NCBI GenBank assembly: GCA_015661035.1
Contig: JACVJA010000088.1
Location: forward strand, 1 to 6,530
From: Candidatus Calidifonticultor daggyaiensis
GTDB lineage: Bacteria > Actinomycetota > Humimicrobiia > Humimicrobiales > Humimicrobiaceae
Length of the DNA stretch: 6,530 nucleotides
Direction: 5' to 3'
Shown here: positions 1-5,001 of the stretch, in pieces
Layout of the letters: each line of letters starts with the position of its first letter
Numbering within the stretch: the first letter of the stretch is position 1
Program-made: the position numbers and the translations under genes
Notes under the pieces: generated by a model
Database searches by the model: none
Seen by the model: the letters and a program-made list of their open reading frames with translations, nothing else
What the model was told of the DNA's origin: nothing

Positions 1-657
1 ATTCAGGACGTAGTAAGAATTGATATTTTTTTAGCGGTAAAATTTTTTACACCTTTTATATTTTTGTTTTTATTAATTTTTTTATTGTTATTCTTTACAG
101 TTCCTACAATTTTAAGGCTTTTACTGGCAATTCTTATTCCTATCTCGTATTTATTTCCTGATTATTATCTTAAAAGCAAGATTGTGCAAAGGCAAGACGA
201 AATAAGAAGAACCCTCCCAAATGCGCTTGATTTGTTAACTATTAGTGTTGAAGCAGGACTTGGTTTTGATCAAGCTTTAATAAAAGTTGCAAATAATATT
301 AAAGGCGAACTCGGCAAAGAATTTAAAAGAACTCTCAAAGAAATTGAAATTGGAGTACCCCGGAAAGATGCATTAAGAAATTTAAGTAAAAGGACTGATG
401 TTCCTGAATTAAATGCTTTTATAATGTCTATCATACAAGCAGATATTTTTGGAATTTCAATTGGAAAAGTTTTAAGAGTCCAGGCTTCTGAGATGAGAAT
501 TAAAAGAAGACAAATTGCGGAGGAAAAGGGAATGAAAGCTCCGGTTAAGCTTGTATTTCCAACAATATTATTTTTATTTCCAGCTTTAATGGTAGTTATA
601 CTTGGGCCAGCTGTTATAGGTATTTGGGATACATTAAAAAGCTTTTTGATGCATTAA
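1..657 (+). CDS. TadC/GspF-family (T2SSF domain) membrane protein, 5' end outside window
   Basis: Inner-membrane platform protein of a Tad-type pilus or type II secretion-like system, the component thought to couple the cytoplasmic ATPase to pilin assembly. The frame is open from base 1, so an ATG at 64 is internal and the gene starts upstream; 218 residues are visible. It begins with a long hydrophobic stretch (about residues 9-52, probably two helices). A cytoplasmic T2SSF helical domain follows, with the typical pattern LPNALDLLTISVEAGLGFDQAL, then an acidic/basic helix (GELGKEF) and a second conserved block (SIIQADIFGISIGKVLR). A C-terminal hydrophobic hairpin lies at about 182-210 (KLVFPTILFLFPALMVVILG). 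This order is that of TadC rather than full two-repeat GspF, but TadB cannot be fully excluded because the N-terminus is missing. No tad partner follows; it is probably the last gene of an operon lying to the left. Confidence 0.88.
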   Translation: MQDVVRIDIFLAVKFFTPFIFLFLLIFLLLFFTVPTILRLLLAILIPISYLFPDYYLKSKIVQRQDEIRRTLPNALDLLTISVEAGLGFDQALIKVANNIKGELGKEFKRTLKEIEIGVPRKDALRNLSKRTDVPELNAFIMSIIQADIFGISIGKVLRVQASEMRIKRRQIAEEKGMKAPVKLVFPTILFLFPALMVVILGPAVIGIWDTLKSFLMH

Positions 658-887
658 ACATTTATAACAGTTAATTAAGATTATAAATTGCATAATAAAT
701 TAAATAAAAATTAATAAAAATCAATAATGCTTTATTAACTTTCTATCTGTTATGCTTCCACTTTTTTTTAATTTTACCTTTTTTAAAACATTTATATTCA
801 CAAATAATTTAGTTATTTTTTATTTCCACTTTTATTTTAAATAAAATAATAACGCTAAATAAAAAAATTAATTATCATATAAATTAA

Positions 888-906
888 TACCTTTTATAAA
901 AAGGTA
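888..906. promoter_or_regulatory. Perfect 8+8 bp palindrome, candidate operator of the PadR operon
   Basis: TACCTTTT-ATA-AAAAGGTA is a perfect inverted repeat with a 3-base centre, lying 19 bp upstream of the predicted -35 box. Its left part recurs at 775-788 as TACCTTTTTTAAAA, matching 13 of 14 bases. The position and symmetry suit a dimeric regulator. The PadR protein encoded just downstream is the obvious candidate, since PadR-family members commonly control their own operons, but binding is inferred only. It could also be a small hairpin in a longer transcript. Confidence 0.45.
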
Positions 907-925
907 AAAATTTTTATTTGGTATC

Positions 926-954
926 TTGCAATGCATAGTATTTTGTGTTATCAT
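926..954 (+). promoter_or_regulatory. Sigma-70-type extended -10 promoter of the PadR operon
   Basis: The -35 element is TTGCAA (926-931) and the -10 element is TATCAT (949-954), separated by exactly 17 bp. TGT directly before the -10 gives the extended TGn motif. Transcription would begin near 961, leaving a leader of about 26 bases that contains the ribosome binding site AAGAGGT (973-979). The symmetric sequence TGCAATGCA (927-935) overlaps the -35 box and could be an operator or chance. Confidence 0.6.
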
Positions 955-986
955 TAGCATAAATAAAAAATTAAGAGGTATGCAAC

Positions 987-1310
987 ATGAATGCACAATT
1001 TAAAAAAGGTATTTTAGAACTTTGTGTTTTAGCCTTACTTAAAGAAAAAGACAGATACGGCTATGACCTTGTAAATGAAATTTCAAAAAGTATAGAGATT
1101 TCTGAAGGCACAATTTATCCACTTTTAAGAAGACTTAAAAATGTTGGCTATGTTAAAACTTACCTTCAAGAATCACAGGAAGGTGCTCCTCGGAAATATT
1201 ACAAGCTAACACTTAAAGGGCAAGAAATAACTGATGAGCTAAAACAAGACTGGTTAGAATTTGTTAAAAAAGTTAACAGCCTGCTTGGGGGTGAAAGTAT
1301 AAATGAATAA
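987..1310 (+). CDS. PadR-family winged-helix transcriptional regulator
   Basis: Cytoplasmic DNA-binding repressor of the PadR family. The 107 residues cover just the PadR N-terminal winged helix plus a short C-terminal helix, as in the small PadR subfamily (about 105-115 residues). Hallmarks in order are GILELCVLALL (8-18), the YGYDL segment before the helix-turn-helix (about 24-28), the recognition helix region GTIYPLLRRL (41-50), GYV, and the wing GAPRKYYKLT (about 66-75). The C-terminal helix KQDWLEFVKKVNSLL would form the dimer interface. The start is supported by AAGAGGT 7 bases upstream and by the promoter at 926-954. The stop overlaps the next gene by 8 bp, so the two proteins are probably translationally coupled. 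PadR proteins next to a HAAS-domain protein typically act together with it. The inducing signal is unknown. Confidence 0.95.
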   Translation: MNAQFKKGILELCVLALLKEKDRYGYDLVNEISKSIEISEGTIYPLLRRLKNVGYVKTYLQESQEGAPRKYYKLTLKGQEITDELKQDWLEFVKKVNSLLGGESINE

Positions 1311-1914
1311 AAAACAGTTTTTAGAAAAACTTCATAAGAATTTGTTTGGCATTTCAAAAGATGAAATAACAGATATTTTAGCCGATTTTGAAGAATATTT
1401 TGAAATAGGCAAAGAGAGGGGTAGGAGCGAAGAAGATATAATTATATCGTTAGGCAATCCTAAACAATTGGCTCGTCAAATAAAAGCAGAATCTTTTATA
1501 AAAAAGGCTGAGCAAAATATTAGCAGTAGTACAATTACAAAGGCAGTATTTACTACTATTGGGCTTAGTTTTTTTAATTTAATAGTAATACTACCAGTTT
1601 TTTTGATTATTATAGGTTTTTTAGCTTTTTTATTTGCATCTTCTATATCAATTAGTGCAACTGGTATTTCAGGTGCAGTATTAAGCTTATTTTACCCATT
1701 ATTTGAACAATACTTAACTTTTAAGATTAATAATATAGCTTTGTTTTTTGCTTTTATTGGTGTTGGCTCAACTGGCATTTTATTTTTTGTAGGAAATATT
1801 TATTTTACAAAATTGCTCTATAGAAAGTTTTTAAAATACCTAAAGTTCAATGTCAATTTTATTAAACAGAAGAGTTTAAAAAAGAGTGGAGGAGTGATAA
1901 AAAATGAAATTTAA
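1303..1914 (+). CDS. HAAS-domain (DUF1700-type) integral membrane protein
   Basis: Probable signalling partner of the PadR protein. Residues 1-65 match the HAAS/DUF1700 helical domain: MNKKQFLEKLHKNLFGISKDE, then ILADFEEYFEIGKERGRSEEDI and the typical ending SLGNPKQLARQIKAE. This domain (HTH-associated alpha-helical signalling) is commonly fused to, or encoded beside, PadR regulators. It is followed by hydrophobic segments at about 81-112 and 143-167, with a less certain one at 118-133, and a strongly basic C-terminal tail (from about 170). The HAAS part should therefore be cytoplasmic and tethered to the membrane. The start is supported by GGGGGTG about 9 bases upstream, and the gene overlaps PadR by 8 bp and the next gene by 11 bp. 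A direct HAAS-PadR contact is inferred from the family, not visible in the sequence. Confidence 0.9.
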   Translation: MNKKQFLEKLHKNLFGISKDEITDILADFEEYFEIGKERGRSEEDIIISLGNPKQLARQIKAESFIKKAEQNISSSTITKAVFTTIGLSFFNLIVILPVFLIIIGFLAFLFASSISISATGISGAVLSLFYPLFEQYLTFKINNIALFFAFIGVGSTGILFFVGNIYFTKLLYRKFLKYLKFNVNFIKQKSLKKSGGVIKNEI

Positions 1915-2842
1915 TATAAAAAAATTTGTAATAGTTATGGTTTGTATAATAGTTGGTTCGTTTTTGATTTCTGGCATTATTCTTTATACTACTGGAGGAG
2001 TAAAAGCAGCATTAGTAAATCAGGCTAATATAGTTGAATCCAAAGAGTATTTGGCATCAGATTTCGATGAAATAATTATAAATTCTGTAAGTTCTAAAGT
2101 TAATATAATACCAGTTACAATTGCTGAGAAAAAAATAAGAGCTGAACTTTATGGAAGCGTTAATACTAATTTGGCTAATGTAAACCCAAAACTTTTAACA
2201 AACACTAAAAATAAAACTCTTTTTATTGAATTGTCTTACCCAAAAACTATTAATATAGGACTTATAAATATTGAAAAATTGTACCTTGATGTATATATAC
2301 CAAAAAATTTTGGAAAAAATATTACTGTTAAATCTGTTTCGGCAGAGATAAATTTAAGAGATATTAACCTAAATGAGCTTAAAATTAATAGTGTTTCTGG
2401 CTCAGTTGCGGCACAAGATTTAGATGCAAAAAAAATTAATATAGAGACAACTTCTGGTAGAGTGTATTTAAATAAAATCTCTGGAAATACCGTAGCAAAA
2501 ACTGTATCTGGTGAAGTCAATTTATACTTAAATGAATTAATTGGGAATATTGATATAAATACTATTTCAGGTAAAGCATCTGTTAGCCTGCCAAAAGATT
2601 CGAAATTTATTCTTAATATAAAAACTGTCTCTGGGAGTATTGAAAACGAATTTGAATCTAATGTTAGTTATATTGATAGAAATACTATAGAAGCTATTAT
2701 AGGAGGTGAAGTAAGTACAAATAGTTCTACAAAAGAGGCCTCACACCAAGAAAGTAATGTAATCCAAAAGAGTAACTTACATCAGATTTTAATAAAAACT
2801 ACCTCAGGCGCAATAGAAATATTAAAACAAAATGGTTTATAA
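1904..2842 (+). CDS. Membrane-anchored DUF4097 (toastrack-type) beta-repeat protein
   Basis: Probable extracytoplasmic beta-solenoid protein, 312 residues. A single N-terminal membrane anchor lies at about 8-28 after MKFNIKK, with no lipobox or clear signal-peptidase site, so it is likely tethered with the rest outside. The body carries DUF4097 repeats of about 20 residues, each with a short strand ending in S/T-V/T/I-S-G: NSVSS (60-64), KSVSAEI (143-149), NSVSG (162-166), TTSG (182-185), TVSG (200-203), TISG (220-223), TVSG (241-244) and TTSG (299-302). A Ser/Gln-rich linker at about 270-291 separates the last repeat. A strong site GGAGGAG (1888-1894) sits 9 bases before the ATG, and the start overlaps the HAAS gene by 11 bp. 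DUF4097 proteins occur with PadR/HAAS and other envelope-stress genes. The older 'adhesin' label is unproven; a sensory or scaffolding role is inferred. Confidence 0.88.
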   Translation: MKFNIKKFVIVMVCIIVGSFLISGIILYTTGGVKAALVNQANIVESKEYLASDFDEIIINSVSSKVNIIPVTIAEKKIRAELYGSVNTNLANVNPKLLTNTKNKTLFIELSYPKTINIGLINIEKLYLDVYIPKNFGKNITVKSVSAEINLRDINLNELKINSVSGSVAAQDLDAKKINIETTSGRVYLNKISGNTVAKTVSGEVNLYLNELIGNIDINTISGKASVSLPKDSKFILNIKTVSGSIENEFESNVSYIDRNTIEAIIGGEVSTNSSTKEASHQESNVIQKSNLHQILIKTTSGAIEILKQNGL

Positions 2843-2884
2843 AGGGAAAAATTAAAAAATGGATGATTAAAGGGAGTTATTAAA

Positions 2885-3682
2885 ATGTTTTTAAAAACAA
2901 AAATTAAAAAAAACTTAAAAAGTAGTGAAAAACTTATACATTTATATAAGCTGATTTTGGTTGTAGTGGTTACAGCCCTAATATTAATATTAATTAGCTC
3001 TCTTAATGGTTGTATAACTATTAAAATCAATATTCAAAAAGGCAGTGGCAATTTAATCGAAAAAGAATTTGCTGTTAAAAGTTTTGAGAGGTTAGACTTT
3101 ACTGGAAGAGGGAAAATAATAATATCTCAAGGGGATGTTGAATCATTAATAGTTAAATCTGAGGATAATGTAATTGAAAATATTGATGTTGATAATAGCG
3201 GCAATAGGTTATTAATTGGATTTAAAAGAGGAATTTTTAATGTTGTACCAACAAAAGACATAATATTTTATTTAACTGTAAAAAATTTAGAAAAGATTAA
3301 TTTATCAGGGGTTGGAAGTATTGAAGCGCCGGATTTAAATCTTAAACAACTTTTAATTAGCTCAAGCGGAGCTGGAAATATTAAAATAAACATAGTAGCA
3401 GAAGCTTTAGAAATAGATATTTCTGGGGCTGGTAAGATTACAGCAAGTGGAAAAGTAAAAACACAAAAACTAAATATTTCTGGTGTTGGAAGTTATATTG
3501 CTGATGAACTTGTAAGTAATGATTGCCAGATAAATATTAGTGGTGCAGGTAAAGCTGTTGTAAATGTTATCCAGACTCTGGATATAAAGCTTAGTGGCCT
3601 TGGAAAGGTGGAATATTTTGGCAATCCTACAGTAATACAAAATATTTTAGGTGCGGGTGGTTCTATCAAAAGAATCGATTAA
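2885..3682 (+). CDS. DUF2807-type beta-repeat protein, probable lipoprotein
   Basis: Second beta-repeat surface protein, 265 residues. A basic N-region of about 22 residues precedes a hydrophobic stretch (about 22-38) ending in SSLNGC with Cys43. This resembles a lipobox, though Asn at -2 is atypical, so a plain membrane anchor is the alternative. The body has the DUF2807 pattern of S-G-(A/V/L)-G-x turns spaced about 20 residues apart: SGVGS (141-145), SGAGN (161-165), SGAGK (180-184), SGVGS (199-203), SGAGK (219-223) and SGLGK (237-241). The upstream part includes the typical opening FERLDFTGRGKI. AGGGAG (2871-2876) lies 8 bases before the ATG. The 42-bp gap from the DUF4097 gene contains no terminator, so it is probably cotranscribed. 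The turn motif differs from that of its neighbour (SGxG versus TVSG), so the two are different families rather than a recent duplication. Molecular function is unknown. Confidence 0.87.
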   Translation: MFLKTKIKKNLKSSEKLIHLYKLILVVVVTALILILISSLNGCITIKINIQKGSGNLIEKEFAVKSFERLDFTGRGKIIISQGDVESLIVKSEDNVIENIDVDNSGNRLLIGFKRGIFNVVPTKDIIFYLTVKNLEKINLSGVGSIEAPDLNLKQLLISSSGAGNIKINIVAEALEIDISGAGKITASGKVKTQKLNISGVGSYIADELVSNDCQINISGAGKAVVNVIQTLDIKLSGLGKVEYFGNPTVIQNILGAGGSIKRID

Positions 3683-3719
3683 TTCTATGATTAATTCTAT
3701 ATATAAATATTAATTCCAT
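3677..3719 (+). repeat. 12-bp tandem direct repeat with a degenerate third copy
   Basis: GATTAATTCTAT occurs twice head-to-tail (3677-3688 and 3689-3700), with a third copy, TATTAATTCCAT (3708-3719), matching 10 of 12. The first copy contains the last codon and stop (GAT TAA) of the DUF2807 gene. A slippage duplication is the simple explanation; a binding site for a regulator of the next gene is possible. Confidence 0.75.
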
Positions 3720-3753
3720 ATATACAAAAAAACAAACAATGAAAGGAAAAAAA

Positions 3754-4167
3754 ATGGAAGAACTAAAAAAAGAAGAAATTGAACAAGGAAAGAAAATAGT
3801 TGAAGGGCCTACAATTTATTTCTGGGTATTGGCAGTTCTTATAGGCATTGGCTTATTTTCTCTAAATTTTGGTAATTTTATGAGAAATATTCACATTGGA
3901 CCTTTAGAAATTGGACTTCCCTCACCAAATTCTTCTTTTCTGCTTTTAGGTTTATATGTTGCTGCTCTTGTTGGCTTATATATCAGAAAGGCTTGGGCAG
4001 TACCTGTAGGTAGAGCTGGCCTTGTGGTATCAATGATAATATTTTTCCCAGTAGGTACAATTTTTGGCGCAATATTATGGAAAAGATTCAATGACCCATT
4101 GGCAAAAAAATATTTAAACTATGAAGTAAGCAATGAATATAATAAGATAGGCAATAAAGAGGAATAA
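3754..4167 (+). CDS. Small integral membrane protein, function unknown
   Basis: Unrecognised membrane protein of 137 residues. The start at 3754 is preferred because AAAGGA (3742-3747) sits 6 bases upstream. An in-frame ATG at 3739 would add five residues but has no ribosome binding site. A charged N-terminal helix (MEELKKEEIEQGKK) precedes three hydrophobic segments at about 21-40, 61-78 and 84-110. The last segment contains FFPVGTIFGAILWKRF, close to the 'FPIGTxxGxxxLWxL' signature that I associate with many small uncharacterised bacterial membrane proteins. The C-terminal tail is charged, so the N-terminus and C-terminus should lie on opposite sides if all three helices span the membrane. 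It follows the DUF2807 gene by 71 bp with no hairpin terminator in between, so it may be the last gene of the PadR operon, though a separate promoter in the AT-rich gap is possible. Confidence 0.75.
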   Translation: MEELKKEEIEQGKKIVEGPTIYFWVLAVLIGIGLFSLNFGNFMRNIHIGPLEIGLPSPNSSFLLLGLYVAALVGLYIRKAWAVPVGRAGLVVSMIIFFPVGTIFGAILWKRFNDPLAKKYLNYEVSNEYNKIGNKEE

Positions 4168-4180
4168 AAAGAAAATATTT

Positions 4181-4199
4181 AAAGCAGTAAATAATAATC
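4181..4199. repeat. Left arm of a 19-bp perfect inverted repeat
   Basis: AAAGCAGTAAATAATAATC is the exact reverse complement of 4288-4306, which encodes the last residues of ArsC. The 88 bases between the arms include a 9-bp tandem repeat (ATAAATTTT twice, 4240-4257) and the small palindrome ATAATA-GT-TATTAT. The arms could pair in a transcript from either strand. The right arm is followed by one further T before the run breaks, so a normal intrinsic terminator is not convincing. Confidence 0.8.
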
Positions 4200-4276
4200 T
4201 TTAACCTTAACAATATTAATAACAAAAATAATAGTTATTATAAATTTTATAAATTTTAAGGCAGTAGTTGCAGGTT

Positions 4277-4762
4277 TTATAAATTAGGATTATTATTTAC
4301 TGCTTTTATAATTTCATCTATATTTTTAGAATTATCAATAATTTCAAATAAAGTTTTTACTTTTAATTGGATTTTGTCTCTTACCTCTCTATAAAAGTTT
4401 AAAGACATACCAACAGGGTCATCTAAACCCCAATCTTGTCTAAGCTTTGAAGGAAGATAAGGACAATCAACATTACAACCCATTGTAAAAACTAAATCAA
4501 CTATTGGCGGTATTTCTTCTAAGTTTTTTGAATACTGCCTGCTAATATCAATTCCTATTTCTTTCATTACTTTTACTGCTTGTGGCATAACAATTCCTGC
4601 AGGATTTGTTCCAGCACTATATATTTCTATTTGCCAATTTTTTAAATTTTTAGTTTCATTAGGGTTGTTTTTTAAATTTTCATAATAATATCTGGCAAAA
4701 CCTTCTGCCATTTGGCTTCTACAGGAATTGCCAACACAAATAAAGGCAATTAATAATTTCAT
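4277..4762 (-). CDS. arsC: Arsenate reductase, low-molecular-weight phosphatase fold
   Basis: Cytoplasmic enzyme of 161 residues that would reduce arsenate to arsenite through a cysteine relay. The N-terminus holds the phosphatase loop C-x5-R as CVGNSCR (Cys9 nucleophile, Arg15), followed by SQMAEGFAR. YSAGTNP (48-54) and the IGIDIS segment are typical. TMGCNVDCPYLP supplies Cys96 and Cys100, and WGLDDPVG (111-118) carries the general-acid Asp. The Cys-x3-Cys spacing is that of the 'MGC-xxx-CP' branch, unlike the Cys82/Cys89 pair of plasmid pI258 ArsC, so the electron donor (thioredoxin or another thiol) cannot be read from sequence. No arsR, acr3 or arsB is adjacent. The gene converges on the PadR operon and diverges from glpK. 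The ATG lacks a clear Shine-Dalgarno sequence. A plain protein-tyrosine phosphatase is less likely because of the paired cysteines. Confidence 0.9.
   Translation of the reverse strand: MKLLIAFICVGNSCRSQMAEGFARYYYENLKNNPNETKNLKNWQIEIYSAGTNPAGIVMPQAVKVMKEIGIDISRQYSKNLEEIPPIVDLVFTMGCNVDCPYLPSKLRQDWGLDDPVGMSLNFYREVRDKIQLKVKTLFEIIDNSKNIDEIIKAVNNNPNL
4288..4306. repeat. Right arm of the 19-bp inverted repeat, inside the arsC 3' end
   Basis: GATTATTATTTACTGCTTT on the + strand is the complement of the codons for KAVNNN plus one base near the ArsC C-terminus. The identical coding-sense sequence appears on the + strand at 4181-4199, so a short piece of the gene's 3' end exists in inverted orientation just beyond it. 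Confidence 0.8.
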
Positions 4763-4876
4763 AATGAATATAATGATACTAAATAATTTATAAAAAAGTA
4801 ATAATTGAGTAGTAATTAATTAAGTTAATTAAAAATTATACTTTTTTTATTTTAATATTATTTATAAAATAAGCTA
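4763..4876. promoter_or_regulatory. Divergent intergenic region between arsC and the degV remnant/glpK
   Basis: Nearly pure A/T, 114 bases, which must hold the arsC promoter. On the - strand TATCAT lies 14-19 bases before the arsC ATG and could be a -10 box, but no clear -35 was found. On the + strand TATAAA (4863-4868) is the best -10-like match for the rightward genes, again without a good -35. A 17-base palindrome is listed separately. Confidence 0.35.
4816..4832. repeat. Perfect palindrome TTAATTAA-G-TTAATTAA
   Basis: Two self-complementary 8-mers are separated by one G, forming a 17-base sequence that is both a direct and an inverted repeat. It lies centrally between the divergent arsC and glpK-side genes, a fitting place for an operator, but the motif is low-complexity in DNA this A/T-rich. 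Confidence 0.4.
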
Positions 4877-4963
4877 ATGGAAAAAATAAGTATAATTACA
4901 GATAGCTCTTCAGACATATCATCAGAAATTGCAAAAAAATATTTTAATGAAGTTTACATCTAA
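4877..4963 (+). pseudogene. DegV N-terminal remnant (28 codons)
   Basis: The ORF MEKISIITDSSSDISSEIAK continues for eight more residues to EVYI and a TAA. The opening matches the DegV fatty-acid-binding family, whose proteins begin with a strand, the TDSxxD motif that shapes the ligand pocket, a helix, and a second strand usually running on into VPL. Here reading stops right after the second strand, where about 250 further residues would be expected. No other frame in the 38 bases before glpK continues the family. There is no Shine-Dalgarno sequence before the ATG. I read it as the 5' stump of a deleted degV gene; a genuine 28-residue peptide or chance resemblance remains possible. Confidence 0.5.
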
Positions 4964-5001
4964 ATCTAATAAAAATTTATTAAATTTAATTAAAATTAAA
5001 A

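Larger units (their letters stand above)
658..986. other. AT-rich intergenic region upstream of the PadR operon
   Basis: No coding sequence is supported in these 329 bases. Near its left end ATAACAG (664-670) and CTGTTAT (747-753) are complementary, and GTTAATTAAG (670-679) nearly complements CTTTATTAAC (730-739). A run of eight T follows at 762-769. This could be a weak transcription end for the tadC transcript, but the loop is long and the stem AT-rich, so no terminator is called. TTCCACTTTT occurs twice (756-765 and 824-833). TTTTATTT/AAATAAAA (830-846) is a perfect but low-complexity inverted repeat. The right half holds the operator-like palindrome and the promoter listed separately. Confidence 0.6.

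Noticed and set aside
64..657. Taking the ATG-like position 64 as the start of the TadC gene
   Set aside because: The codon at 64 is TTG, and the same frame is open and hydrophobic back to base 1 with no ribosome binding site before 64, so the gene continues beyond the window.
664..769. Intrinsic terminator after tadC (ATAACAG/CTGTTAT followed by eight T)
   Set aside because: The loop is 76 bases, the stem is weak and AT-rich, and seven or eight bases separate it from the T run.
830..846. TTTTATTT-T-AAATAAAA inverted repeat as an operator
   Set aside because: Perfect but made only of A and T runs; such repeats are expected in this composition.
2236..2520. 94-codon reading frame on the - strand inside the DUF4097 gene
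   Set aside because: It is the antisense of the repeat-coding region, matches no family I recognise and has no ribosome binding site; the + strand frame explains the sequence fully.
2859..2883. Tiny ORFs (MDD; MIKGSY) between the DUF4097 and DUF2807 genes as leader peptides
   Set aside because: Three to six codons arise easily by chance here, and the second overlaps the ribosome binding site of the next gene.
2782..3030. 82-codon reading frame on the - strand across the DUF4097/DUF2807 junction
   Set aside because: Hydrophobic, Phe/Ile-rich product typical of the complement of Lys/Asn-rich codons; it crosses two well-supported genes.
3891..4091. 66-codon reading frame on the - strand inside the small membrane protein gene
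   Set aside because: Shadow of the + strand gene, with no recognisable domain and no start signal.
4181..4306. Insertion sequence or MITE bounded by the 19-bp inverted repeat
   Set aside because: No target-site duplication is visible next to the arms, no transposase is present, and one arm lies within an apparently intact arsC.
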